Below are positions 1 to 6,331 of a stretch of DNA of 11,530 bases, one piece after another; within the stretch, counting starts at the first letter, position 1, and the number at the start of each line of letters is the position of its first letter. The notes below the pieces were generated by a model that saw only the letters and a list, made by a program, of their open reading frames with translations, made no database searches and was not told where the DNA came from. Where the stretch lies: assembly GCA_003155465.1 (NCBI GenBank), contig PMCR01000452.1:1-11530 (forward strand). The letters run 5' to 3'. The stretch comes from Myxococcales bacterium. GTDB taxonomy: Bacteria; Myxococcota; Polyangia; Fen-1088. The position numbers were made by a program, and so were the translations under genes.

Positions 1-1586
1 ACCTGCGCTTCCTGATAGAGGAAGCCCCCTTGGTGTGGGTGTCGGAGATGCGCTTTGTCTCTCTCGACCCCGCCACGCCCCTGCCCCGCGACGACGCATT
101 CTTGCGAAAATCGCTGCGTACGACGCCAGGAGGACCCTACCAGCCGGCCCTCGTGCACCGCGACGAAGAACGGCTCAAACGCCTGATGGGCGATGAGGGC
201 TATCGCAACGCTACCGTCGAGTCCCATATCGAGCGGGAGGGCGATCACGTCACCATCGTCTGGAACATAAGGCCGGGCTGGCAGGTGCACGTGGGCCCCG
301 TGTTCGTGCGGGGAAACTTCTTGACCACGGAAGGCACGATCATGACCTGGGCCGAACTCCGTCAGGGATCCCTGCTGACCACCCGGGCGGTGGAGCGGGC
401 CCAGCGTAACCTGGCCATGATCCAGCTCTTCAATAACCCGAACTCGGTCAGCTTCCCCAGCCAAGACCCACACCAACCGGTGGTTCCCATGGTGGTCGAA
501 GTCGAAGAACGACACGATCACTTCGGCATCGTTACGATCGGCGGGGGCATTTCCACCGACCAAAAGTCGCCCAACTCCAGTTTCCCCGTCGGTGGATACG
601 CAGCATTGGGCTACGAACACCGGAACCTCTTCGGGCACGCCTGGACGCTGACCGCCCAAACAGCCCTTGGCATCTCGCTCTCCCGGGTCAATGTGAGCTT
701 TCTGGACCCGCGCTTCCTCGGCTCGCTCTTTCGCCTGGAGGTCGGCGGCAACTACCTACGCCAGGCCACGGTGCGCCTAGGGGATCTGCGATCAGGCGCG
801 GCCTTCATCGGATTTGCTCGCGAGCTAGCCCCAGGCCTGGATGCCAACCTCCGCTACAACTTCCGCGACACCTACCACACCGAGTTCCTCGCGCGCCGTG
901 CGGGGCCCGACGAGGATGAGAACACGGTCAGCATCGGGACCATCGTGGGCAGCTTCAGCACCAGCATCGAGTGGCAGCGCCTCGACAATACCTTGGTGCC
1001 GACCCGCGGCTTCAAGGTCGGCATGGGCGCGGAGCTGGCCTTGCCCAGCCTCTCGTTCGACCTGGGGCTGGATTCGTTCGTCAAGCTTACGGGCCATTCC
1101 CTCGCCGTGGTGCCGCTCTTGTCGTGGCTGAGCCTGCACTACAGTTTGCGCTACGATCAAGGGTTTCCGCTCGGAGGCGCATCACTTCTGCCGAGAGTGG
1201 AACGCTATTTTGCCGGCGGCGACACGACCGTTCGCGGATATGACCTGGACCGCCTCCTGACTGAGACGGTGTACTCGCCGCTTGGGTATGGGCTCTACGG
1301 CGTCCGGTTCCAGCCCGTGGGTGGCAATCTGCGGGTTGTGCAAAACATCGAATTGCAGGTCCCCATCGTGCGTCCCTGGTATGCGTCGGCATTTCTCGAC
1401 AGTGGCGTGGTGGCTTTTTCGTTCGATGGGTTGTCAGCCTCGGAGTTTCGCCACGGTGTCGGTTTCGCGCCCTTTGTCTTCAAGTTGCCGATTGGCGATC
1501 TGAGTTTGGCCTTCGCGATACCGCTCAACCCGAAGCCCGGCGACAGCTCTTGGCGGTTCCACCTCAACGTCGGATTGATGTTCTGA
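1..1586 (+). CDS. Omp85/BamA-TamA family outer membrane assembly protein (C-terminal part, 5' end outside window)
   Basis: Omp85 proteins insert beta-barrel proteins into the outer membrane; they have periplasmic POTRA domains followed by a 16-strand barrel. The frame is open from base 3, so the TTG at 30 is only the first possible start inside the window; the residues before it (LRFLIEEAP) look like the last strand of a preceding POTRA. Counting from the TTG, about two POTRA-like domains follow (roughly residues 1-78 and 80-160; EGYRNATVE is typical). The rest is a D15-type barrel with FLDPRF near 229 and the conserved lumen-loop motif VRGY at 401-404, preceded by FAGGD as in TamA-like proteins. 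The chain ends in LNVGLMF; a terminal Phe is the usual signal for insertion by the BAM machinery. Whether it is BamA, TamA or another Omp85 paralogue cannot be settled without the N-terminus. The family call is secure; the subfamily is not. Confidence 0.9.
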   Translation, partial: LRFLIEEAPLVWVSEMRFVSLDPATPLPRDDAFLRKSLRTTPGGPYQPALVHRDEERLKRLMGDEGYRNATVESHIEREGDHVTIVWNIRPGWQVHVGPVFVRGNFLTTEGTIMTWAELRQGSLLTTRAVERAQRNLAMIQLFNNPNSVSFPSQDPHQPVVPMVVEVEERHDHFGIVTIGGGISTDQKSPNSSFPVGGYAALGYEHRNLFGHAWTLTAQTALGISLSRVNVSFLDPRFLGSLFRLEVGGNYLRQATVRLGDLRSGAAFIGFARELAPGLDANLRYNFRDTYHTEFLARRAGPDEDENTVSIGTIVGSFSTSIEWQRLDNTLVPTRGFKVGMGAELALPSLSFDLGLDSFVKLTGHSLAVVPLLSWLSLHYSLRYDQGFPLGGASLLPRVERYFAGGDTTVRGYDLDRLLTETVYSPLGYGLYGVRFQPVGGNLRVVQNIELQVPIVRPWYASAFLDSGVVAFSFDGLSASEFRHGVGFAPFVFKLPIGDLSLAFAIPLNPKPGDSSWRFHLNVGLMF

Positions 1587-1611
1587 GCGACTACCGGGGC
1601 GGCGTGGTCGC
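1587..1611 (+). terminator. Possible hairpin just after the Omp85 stop codon
   Basis: GCGACTAC (1587-1594) can pair with GTGGTCGC (1604-1611) across a 9-nt loop, giving 8 pairs including one G-U. It begins at the base after the stop codon. No T-run follows, so it is not a standard intrinsic terminator; it could slow exonucleases, assist termination or be chance in GC-rich DNA. Confidence 0.3.
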
Positions 1612-1706
1612 AGTCGAATACTTGAGCCACAATCGCGAGGCAGGTCACTACTAAGCATGATCCTGGGCATTATGCTGGCCAGTCCCTGCAAGGCAATTCA
1701 CAACCC

Positions 1707-1712
1707 GGAAGG
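1707..1712 (+). promoter_or_regulatory. Ribosome binding site that decides the esterase start
   Basis: GGAAGG lies 10 nt before the ATG at 1723. It favours that start over the in-frame ATG at 1657, which would put 22 non-signal-like residues in front of a good lipoprotein signal peptide. Confidence 0.6.
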
Positions 1713-1722
1713 TCGTCGCACA

Positions 1723-2973
1723 ATGGCAAGTCTTCGCCGCCTCTTTTTCGCTCTGACCGCAGTGGCCTTTGTCGGACTCGGATGCAGCACGACAGGTCCA
1801 CAGGACTCCGCGCCGCAAGGCGGTAGCAGCCACCCCCCCGAGGGGTCTGGTGGAACCGGCGCTGACACTGGCGGTTCGGTTGCCACCGGCGGCTCGCTTG
1901 CCACGGGTGGCTCACCCGCCACTGGCGGCTCGCTCGCCACCGGCGGTACACCCGCCACTGGCGGCTCGCTCGCCACCGGCGGTACACTTCCAACGACAAG
2001 CGGCGGAGGGTTGCCAGGCAGCGGCGGAGTCGCGGGCGGTGGCACCAGCGCGGCGGGTGGCAGCACCCGCAGGCCAGACGGCGGCGTCGGCGGCGCGGGT
2101 GGCGGCACGGGCGCGGCTGATGGCGGCGTCGGCGGGACTGGCGGCGGCACGGGCGGCGTGTCCGCAAGAGGCGGTTCCTCGGCCAGCGGAGGAACCGCGG
2201 AGTCTGTTGACGGCGGCGTCGCTACCGGCGGGACCGGACCGATCCCGGATGCTGGCCCGGTGGATCCCAACAAGAAAATCACGGTTTGGATGGTTGGCGA
2301 CTCGACCATGCAGAACTGCAGCGGCAGCGGCCAATGCGGCTGGGCCGCTGAATTCCAGCAGTACTTCAGCGCCAACGCCACGATCTCCAATCAGGCACGA
2401 GGCGGCCGAAGCATCCAGACGTGGATCTGGGGCGACCCCAACGTCTCGAAAACCGCAACCGACGCGAATGGCGAATGCCAGGTCATTGACAGCAAGACCT
2501 ACTCCGACAACTTGACCACCATGCTCGATCCGACGAAAGGGATGCAGCCGGGCGACTGGGTCTACGTCGCGTTTGGCATCAACGACGCTGGCGGCGCCTG
2601 CAACCGGCATGTCGGCAAGGCCCTCTTCCAATCTGACCTTGACTTCATGGCGAAGACCATCAGGTCCAAAGGCGCGAACCCGATCTTCGGCACGTCGACG
2701 AGCGGACAGTCGTGTTCCGGCTCAAGCAACGTTGCCAACCGCGCATTCGGTCCGGAAACCAAGGCCGCTGGCACTGCCGACAACGTGCCGGTCGTTGATC
2801 TGACGACGCTCTCGGTTGCTCTGTACAATAGCCTCAAACTCTGTCCGGGCGGCAGCTCAACCTTCTGGTTCGACGGCACCCATTTCAAGACCGAAGGCGC
2901 CACCAAAGTGGCGGGCGTGGTGGCCCAGGCATTGAAAGATCAGAATATTGGTCTCGCCGCCTATCTGAAATAG
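1723..2973 (+). CDS. Lipoprotein with Gly/Thr-rich repeat linker and SGNH (CE12, rhamnogalacturonan acetylesterase-like) hydrolase domain
   Basis: Predicted secreted, lipid-anchored carbohydrate esterase of 416 residues. Residues 1-21 form a lipoprotein signal peptide: two Arg, a hydrophobic core, then VGLGC with Cys21 as the lipidation site (Gly at -3 is less usual). Residues about 25-180 are a Gly/Ser/Thr/Ala-rich linker with tandem repeats, probably a flexible spacer that holds the enzyme away from the membrane. The catalytic domain, about 185-416, carries the SGNH blocks: GDST with nucleophile Ser194, Asn223 followed by GGRS (227-230), FGIND with Gly285 and Asn287, and DGTHF with Asp384 and His387. 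This block pattern, especially GDST, GGRS and DGTHF, fits rhamnogalacturonan acetylesterases (CE12), which remove acetyl groups from pectin. The substrate is inferred from the family only; another acetylated glycan is possible. The domain has six Cys, consistent with disulfides outside the cytoplasm. No partner gene for pectin breakdown is visible nearby. Confidence 0.85.
   Translation: MASLRRLFFALTAVAFVGLGCSTTGPQDSAPQGGSSHPPEGSGGTGADTGGSVATGGSLATGGSPATGGSLATGGTPATGGSLATGGTLPTTSGGGLPGSGGVAGGGTSAAGGSTRRPDGGVGGAGGGTGAADGGVGGTGGGTGGVSARGGSSASGGTAESVDGGVATGGTGPIPDAGPVDPNKKITVWMVGDSTMQNCSGSGQCGWAAEFQQYFSANATISNQARGGRSIQTWIWGDPNVSKTATDANGECQVIDSKTYSDNLTTMLDPTKGMQPGDWVYVAFGINDAGGACNRHVGKALFQSDLDFMAKTIRSKGANPIFGTSTSGQSCSGSSNVANRAFGPETKAAGTADNVPVVDLTTLSVALYNSLKLCPGGSSTFWFDGTHFKTEGATKVAGVVAQALKDQNIGLAAYLK
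1867..1992 (+). repeat. Seven 18-bp tandem repeats encoding TGGSxA-type hexapeptides
   Basis: Seven consecutive 18-bp units encode T-G-G-[S/T]-[V/L/P]-[A/P] within the linker of the esterase lipoprotein. Inside them, a 36-bp unit (1915-1950) is repeated without change at 1951-1986, showing a recent duplication of two units. Such arrays change copy number easily by slippage. Confidence 0.85.
2077..2160 (+). repeat. Two 42-bp repeats encoding a DGGVGGxGGGTGxx 14-mer
   Basis: Two adjacent 42-bp units, 2077-2118 and 2119-2160, encode DGGVGGAGGGTGAA and DGGVGGTGGGTGGV. They form a second, different repeat block in the same linker, separated from the hexapeptide block by less regular Gly-rich sequence. 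Confidence 0.75.
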
Positions 2974-3051
2974 TTAGTCAGGGGCCGAGCTGCCCTCCGG
3001 CTTGCCACCCCGGAAAATACTTGTTCCGTCGCAGGTCTCTCTGTGCGCGGG

Positions 3052-4029
3052 CTATCGCTGCGCGACGTACGCGATCACGCCGTGCTTCTTCTCGAAGGCC
3101 AGCTTGCCGGCGAAAGCGTCCTTGGACGTGGCGAAGTCGCCCACGCGCACACGGTACCAGGTGCCCTTGCCCGGAATCTCGGAGGCCACCAGGTAGGTCT
3201 TCTCGGAGCCAAACTTGGCGGCAAACGCCTCTGCTTCGCCCCGATCTTGGAACGAGCTCAACTGCAGGGTGAAGTGCACCTTGCCTTTGGCCGAATCGGT
3301 GGCCGCGGCGCCGATCACGGGGATTGGCACATTCTTGGATGGCGCAGGTGCCGTATCAACCGACGGCTGCGCCACCGGCCCAGCAGCGACCGCTGCCTTG
3401 GTTGGCGTGGACACCGTGGGCGCAGGCTTGGGCACCCTGGCCAGGTCGGCAGCGGCCACGGGCTTGCCGACGGTCGGCGCAGCCTTGGCCTCCGCAGGCT
3501 TGGCGGGCTCGGCGGGCTTGCTGTCGAGCAACGCAGACAACTTGCCGTTCGCCTTGGTCGCAGCCTTGTCAGGTGTGGCCGAGGCGGCCTGGCTTGGTTC
3601 GGCGTTCTTGGCAGTCTCGGTTGGCTTGCCGGTCTCGGCAACCTTGCCCGGCTCGCTCTTGCTCGAATCCGTGGCCCTGGGGTCAGTCAGCTTCAGCTCG
3701 GTTTTCTTTACACCATTTTGGGCGTTCTTCCCGCCGAAGAGGGCCTGCGGGAAGGTCACCGCCGGGGTCTGGGTGGGCCGGGGCGTGGTCGCCACTTTGT
3801 CGAGCAGGGCCAGCGGGTCCTCCACCTCCGGCGTGACCGCACGGCCCCGCGATTCCAGCCGCTTGCCCACCACGACGCCCAGAACGAACAGCAGACAGGC
3901 CACCAGCGCGCTGCCAAAAAACAGGAAGAAGACCTGACGGTTGTCGAGGCGGACTTCGATCTTGTCCCGCCAGCGCTCGACATCGCGAAGGCCTCGTTGA
4001 TCCATCGTTGCACCGGAAGTGTAGCCCAT
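3052..4029 (-). CDS. SPOR-domain inner-membrane protein
   Basis: Bitopic membrane protein of 325 residues. A short cytoplasmic N-terminus (1-31) is followed by one membrane helix (about 33-55, FFLFFGSALVACLLF and onward). A long Pro/Ala/Lys-rich linker (about 60-245, with repeats such as KPAEPAKPAEAK) comes next, then a C-terminal SPOR domain (about 250-325: FTLQLSSFQDRGEAEAF, later TWYRVRVGDF). SPOR domains bind peptidoglycan glycan strands lacking stem peptides, usually at the division septum, so a role in division or wall remodelling is likely but inferred. AGGAG 6 nt upstream supports the ATG at 4029 over the internal ATG at 4005. The gene starts 40 nt after argS and is probably co-transcribed with it. 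Confidence 0.88.
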   Translation of the reverse strand: MGYTSGATMDQRGLRDVERWRDKIEVRLDNRQVFFLFFGSALVACLLFVLGVVVGKRLESRGRAVTPEVEDPLALLDKVATTPRPTQTPAVTFPQALFGGKNAQNGVKKTELKLTDPRATDSSKSEPGKVAETGKPTETAKNAEPSQAASATPDKAATKANGKLSALLDSKPAEPAKPAEAKAAPTVGKPVAAADLARVPKPAPTVSTPTKAAVAAGPVAQPSVDTAPAPSKNVPIPVIGAAATDSAKGKVHFTLQLSSFQDRGEAEAFAAKFGSEKTYLVASEIPGKGTWYRVRVGDFATSKDAFAGKLAFEKKHGVIAYVAQR

Positions 4030-4035
4030 GCTCTG

Positions 4036-4040
4036 CTCCT
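4036..4040 (-). promoter_or_regulatory. Ribosome binding site of the SPOR gene
   Basis: AGGAG on the - strand, 6 nt before the ATG at 4029. It is the clearest Shine-Dalgarno sequence in the window and fixes the start of the SPOR protein. Confidence 0.7.
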
Positions 4041-4069
4041 GCGAAAAAGGTGGACGCCGCGCCGAGGCG

Positions 4070-5863
4070 CTACGACGCCTCCTCGCCCTCCTCGCCGATG
4101 CGTTTCATGACGGTCGGCGCTGAAACGCCCAGGAGGCCCAGCGCGGTTTCAATCACCTGCCGGATCGCCTCGATCCAATGCAGGCGCGCCGCGGTTTTCT
4201 GCCAATCCCAGGTCGCGCGCCAATTGCCCACGCGCTGGCGCTCCTGGGGCAAGACCGAGTCGCCGTGAACCTTCTGCAGCCGCGTGTAGGTGCTCTGGAA
4301 TTCGCCTGCCAGATCGCTGATGAACGACACCAGACGGTGCGGTTCGCGCGCCACCGCCGCATCCTCGACGAAGTCGGGAAAATCGGACAGCCGGCGCAGC
4401 AGCGCGATCTCCTCTGGCAGGTTAAGCCGCGTGAACAGCTCAGCCGTGGGTGGCATGCGCGGGGCTTCCAGTTCAGCCGCGCGCCGCAACAGCGAGGCGC
4501 ACCGTGCATGGGCGTACTGGGCGTAGTACACGGGATTATCCATCGACTGGCGCTTGGCCAACTCAAGGTCGAATTCCAGCGGCGTGTCATGTCGCCGCAT
4601 CAGATAGAAGAATCGCGTGGCATCGCGGCCGATCTCGTCAATCACTTCATCGAGAGTGATGAACTCCCCTTCCCGCTTGCCCATGGCGACCGGTTTGCCG
4701 TCACGCAATAGACTCACCATCTGGATGAGCAGAACCGAGAGCCGGTTCGGGTCATGCCCGAGCGCCTTCAGGGCCGCCTTCATGCGCGGCACATGGCCGT
4801 GGTGGTCGGCACCCCAGATGTCGCACAGCTCGTCGAAACCGCGGTCTATCTTCTTGCGGTGGTACGCAATGTCCGCCAGCAGGTAGGTCGGCAAGCCGTC
4901 AGACTTGACCACCACCCGGTCCTTGTCGTCACCCCATAGCACCGTGGTCTTCAACCACACGGCGTTGTCGCGCCGGTCGATGAAGCCGGCTTCATCGAGC
5001 GCCGCCAGGGTACTCGACACCTCGCCGCTGTCGTGCAGGGCTCGCTCGCTCTGCCAGACGTCGAAGCTGACATCGAACTTGACCAGGGTGCTGCGGATCA
5101 TGTCCAGGCATCGGCCTATGGCGAACTGCTTGATGGGCTCCATGTCGGCCGGAGGATCGGCACCGACGAAACGCCCTGCCTCGCGTTCGAGCAACTCAAG
5201 TCCCAGCTCCCGGATGTAGTCGCCACGGTAGCCGTTTTCCGGGAATGCCACCCCGGGCACGATCACGCCGGTCCAGTCTTCGCCCTTTGCGGCCTCCATG
5301 TAGCGGGCCCACACCGATAGCGCCAGCATCGCAACTTGGTTGCCGGAGTCGTTGAGGTAGAACTCGCGCAACACATCGTAGCCCGCGAAGCGCAGCAGCC
5401 GGGTCAGCGAATCGCCGACCGCGGCGTGCCGGCCATGGGCAAAATGCAGCGGCCCGGTCGGGTTGGCGGACAGGTATTCGACCAGGACACGGGGCGAAGG
5501 CTTGGACGCCCCCTGTCCCCATCGCCCATCAGCGGCCAGGATGTCGAGCAGTCGTCGTTGCCAGAACGAATCCGACAGGCGCAGGTTGATGAATCCGGGG
5601 CCCGCCACCGACACCTCTGAGAGGTCCGCGCCTCCTATGGCCCGCAGGCGCTCGACGATAATCTCAGCCAAGGCACGCGGCTGCTTCCCAGCGGCCTTTG
5701 CCAGCGCCAGGGCAACGTTGGTCGCGTAATCGCCATGCTCAGGGCGCTTGGTCCGTTCGACCGGAATACTGTCGGGAACAGACGCAAGAAGGCCCTCGCG
5801 CCTTACCTGGTCCACGGCTGTCTTGAGGAGCGCGCGAACCGTACTTCGAACACTGGAGGTCAT
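4070..5863 (-). CDS. argS: Arginyl-tRNA synthetase
   Basis: Class I aminoacyl-tRNA synthetase of 597 residues that charges tRNA-Arg with arginine in the cytoplasm. The length is normal for bacterial ArgS. The N-terminal Arg-tRNA-synthetase domain covers about 1-115 (EHGDYATNVAL; GPGFINLRL). The catalytic core contains SANPTGPLHFAHGR, in which HFAH (140-143) is the HIGH motif. DGLPTYLLADIAYH (322-335) is conserved in the family, and MGKREGEFITL (394-404) sits at the degenerate KMSKS position. The DALR anticodon-binding domain runs from about 447 (VYYAQYAHAR) to the near-terminal LLGVSAPTVM. A short acidic tail (IGEEGEEAS) ends the protein. The ATG at 5863 has only a weak AGGT upstream; a promoter lies so close that the transcript may be nearly leaderless. 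The SPOR gene follows in the same direction. Confidence 0.97.
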   Translation of the reverse strand: MTSSVRSTVRALLKTAVDQVRREGLLASVPDSIPVERTKRPEHGDYATNVALALAKAAGKQPRALAEIIVERLRAIGGADLSEVSVAGPGFINLRLSDSFWQRRLLDILAADGRWGQGASKPSPRVLVEYLSANPTGPLHFAHGRHAAVGDSLTRLLRFAGYDVLREFYLNDSGNQVAMLALSVWARYMEAAKGEDWTGVIVPGVAFPENGYRGDYIRELGLELLEREAGRFVGADPPADMEPIKQFAIGRCLDMIRSTLVKFDVSFDVWQSERALHDSGEVSSTLAALDEAGFIDRRDNAVWLKTTVLWGDDKDRVVVKSDGLPTYLLADIAYHRKKIDRGFDELCDIWGADHHGHVPRMKAALKALGHDPNRLSVLLIQMVSLLRDGKPVAMGKREGEFITLDEVIDEIGRDATRFFYLMRRHDTPLEFDLELAKRQSMDNPVYYAQYAHARCASLLRRAAELEAPRMPPTAELFTRLNLPEEIALLRRLSDFPDFVEDAAVAREPHRLVSFISDLAGEFQSTYTRLQKVHGDSVLPQERQRVGNWRATWDWQKTAARLHWIEAIRQVIETALGLLGVSAPTVMKRIGEEGEEAS

Positions 5864-5866
5864 TTA

Positions 5867-5879
5867 CCTACACTGTAGG
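5867..5879. repeat. 13-bp palindrome over the argS -10 region
   Basis: CCTACA-C-TGTAGG is a perfect 6-bp inverted repeat around one central base. It covers the proposed -10 box of argS and lies 3 nt from its ATG. It could be an operator half-site pair or a small hairpin, but is short enough to be chance. Confidence 0.35.
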
Positions 5880-5901
5880 ATGAAGTCGCACCATCTGTCA
5901 A
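5872..5901 (-). promoter_or_regulatory. Putative sigma-70-type promoter of argS
   Basis: On the - strand a perfect TTGACA (-35, 5901-5896) is followed after 18 nt by TACAGT (-10, 5877-5872; four of six consensus bases). Only 8 nt separate the -10 from the argS ATG, so transcription would begin within a base or two of the start codon. The -35 is the strongest evidence; the -10 is moderate. Confidence 0.5.
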
Positions 5902-6331
5902 TTTCAGCGCCGCTGGAATTCGGAGTGGCGGGTGCGGTGGGGGTGACCGTTGCAGTGGTGGTGGGGGCCGATGAACATTCAAAGGGTCTGGGCGCGTCCG
6001 ACCACAGGGGCGGGTTTCAGGCTACCGCCCTCTTGCCTTCGAAAAAGCGCTGTGCGCGGCGATCGAAGTGGCGAGAAACGCGCAAGCGCCGCCCACGGCC
6101 CGTCGGAACCGTTCGCGGCAGGACTGGGTTCAGGCGTCGCAAGTCACGGTGACGGGAAAAGCACGCATCCGGTCTGAAAAGACAACAGCGCGCCGACCGA
6201 GACCGCGACCCCAGAGCCAAGCACAACGGGCAAGCACGGTGACCGAGGGGGAATCGCCATGGCCGTACTGTCTCACGTCGCCAGCGACCCTCGCAAGACC
6301 GCGAAGAGGACGGGTCTGAAACCCTGCACAG
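5902..6331. other. 430-nt stretch without a supported gene, upstream of argS
   Basis: This lies between the end of the large lipoprotein gene and the argS promoter, both on the - strand. Reading frames on both strands are Arg-rich and lack domain signals. I see two weak symmetric elements: an 11-bp palindrome GTCACGGTGAC (6144-6154) and a 4-bp stem closing a GAAA loop (6173-6184). No tRNA-like T-loop sequence or T-run terminator is present. It may hold transcription-stop or regulatory sequence or a decayed gene. Confidence 0.5.

Noticed and set aside
1622..1654. Promoter for the esterase (TTGAGC ... TACTAA)
   Set aside because: The spacing of 21 nt is too long for a normal sigma-70 promoter.
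1657..1722. Upstream ATG as the start of the esterase
   Set aside because: The 22 extra residues are not signal-like, and the ATG at 1723 has GGAAGG at good spacing directly before a lipoprotein signal peptide.
1698..2631. Long Pro/Ala- or Arg-rich - strand frames opposite the esterase linker
   Set aside because: They are antisense readings of the Gly/Thr repeat DNA, are low-complexity and have no domain; the + strand frame has a signal peptide and complete SGNH motifs.
2974..3051. Shared terminator between the convergent esterase and SPOR genes
   Set aside because: Only an imperfect GCCGAG/CTCCGGC pairing and a weak GGAA/TTCC pairing are seen, with no T-run on either strand.
3043..4110. 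355- and 240-residue + strand frames opposite the SPOR gene
   Set aside because: Both mirror the SPOR coding sequence in high-GC DNA; the - strand frame has an RBS, a membrane helix and a clear SPOR domain.
5880..6152. 90-residue + strand frame divergent from argS (MKSHHLSIS...)
   Set aside because: No usable ribosome binding site, a C-terminus that is a run of Arg/Lys typical of chance frames, and overlap with the proposed argS promoter.
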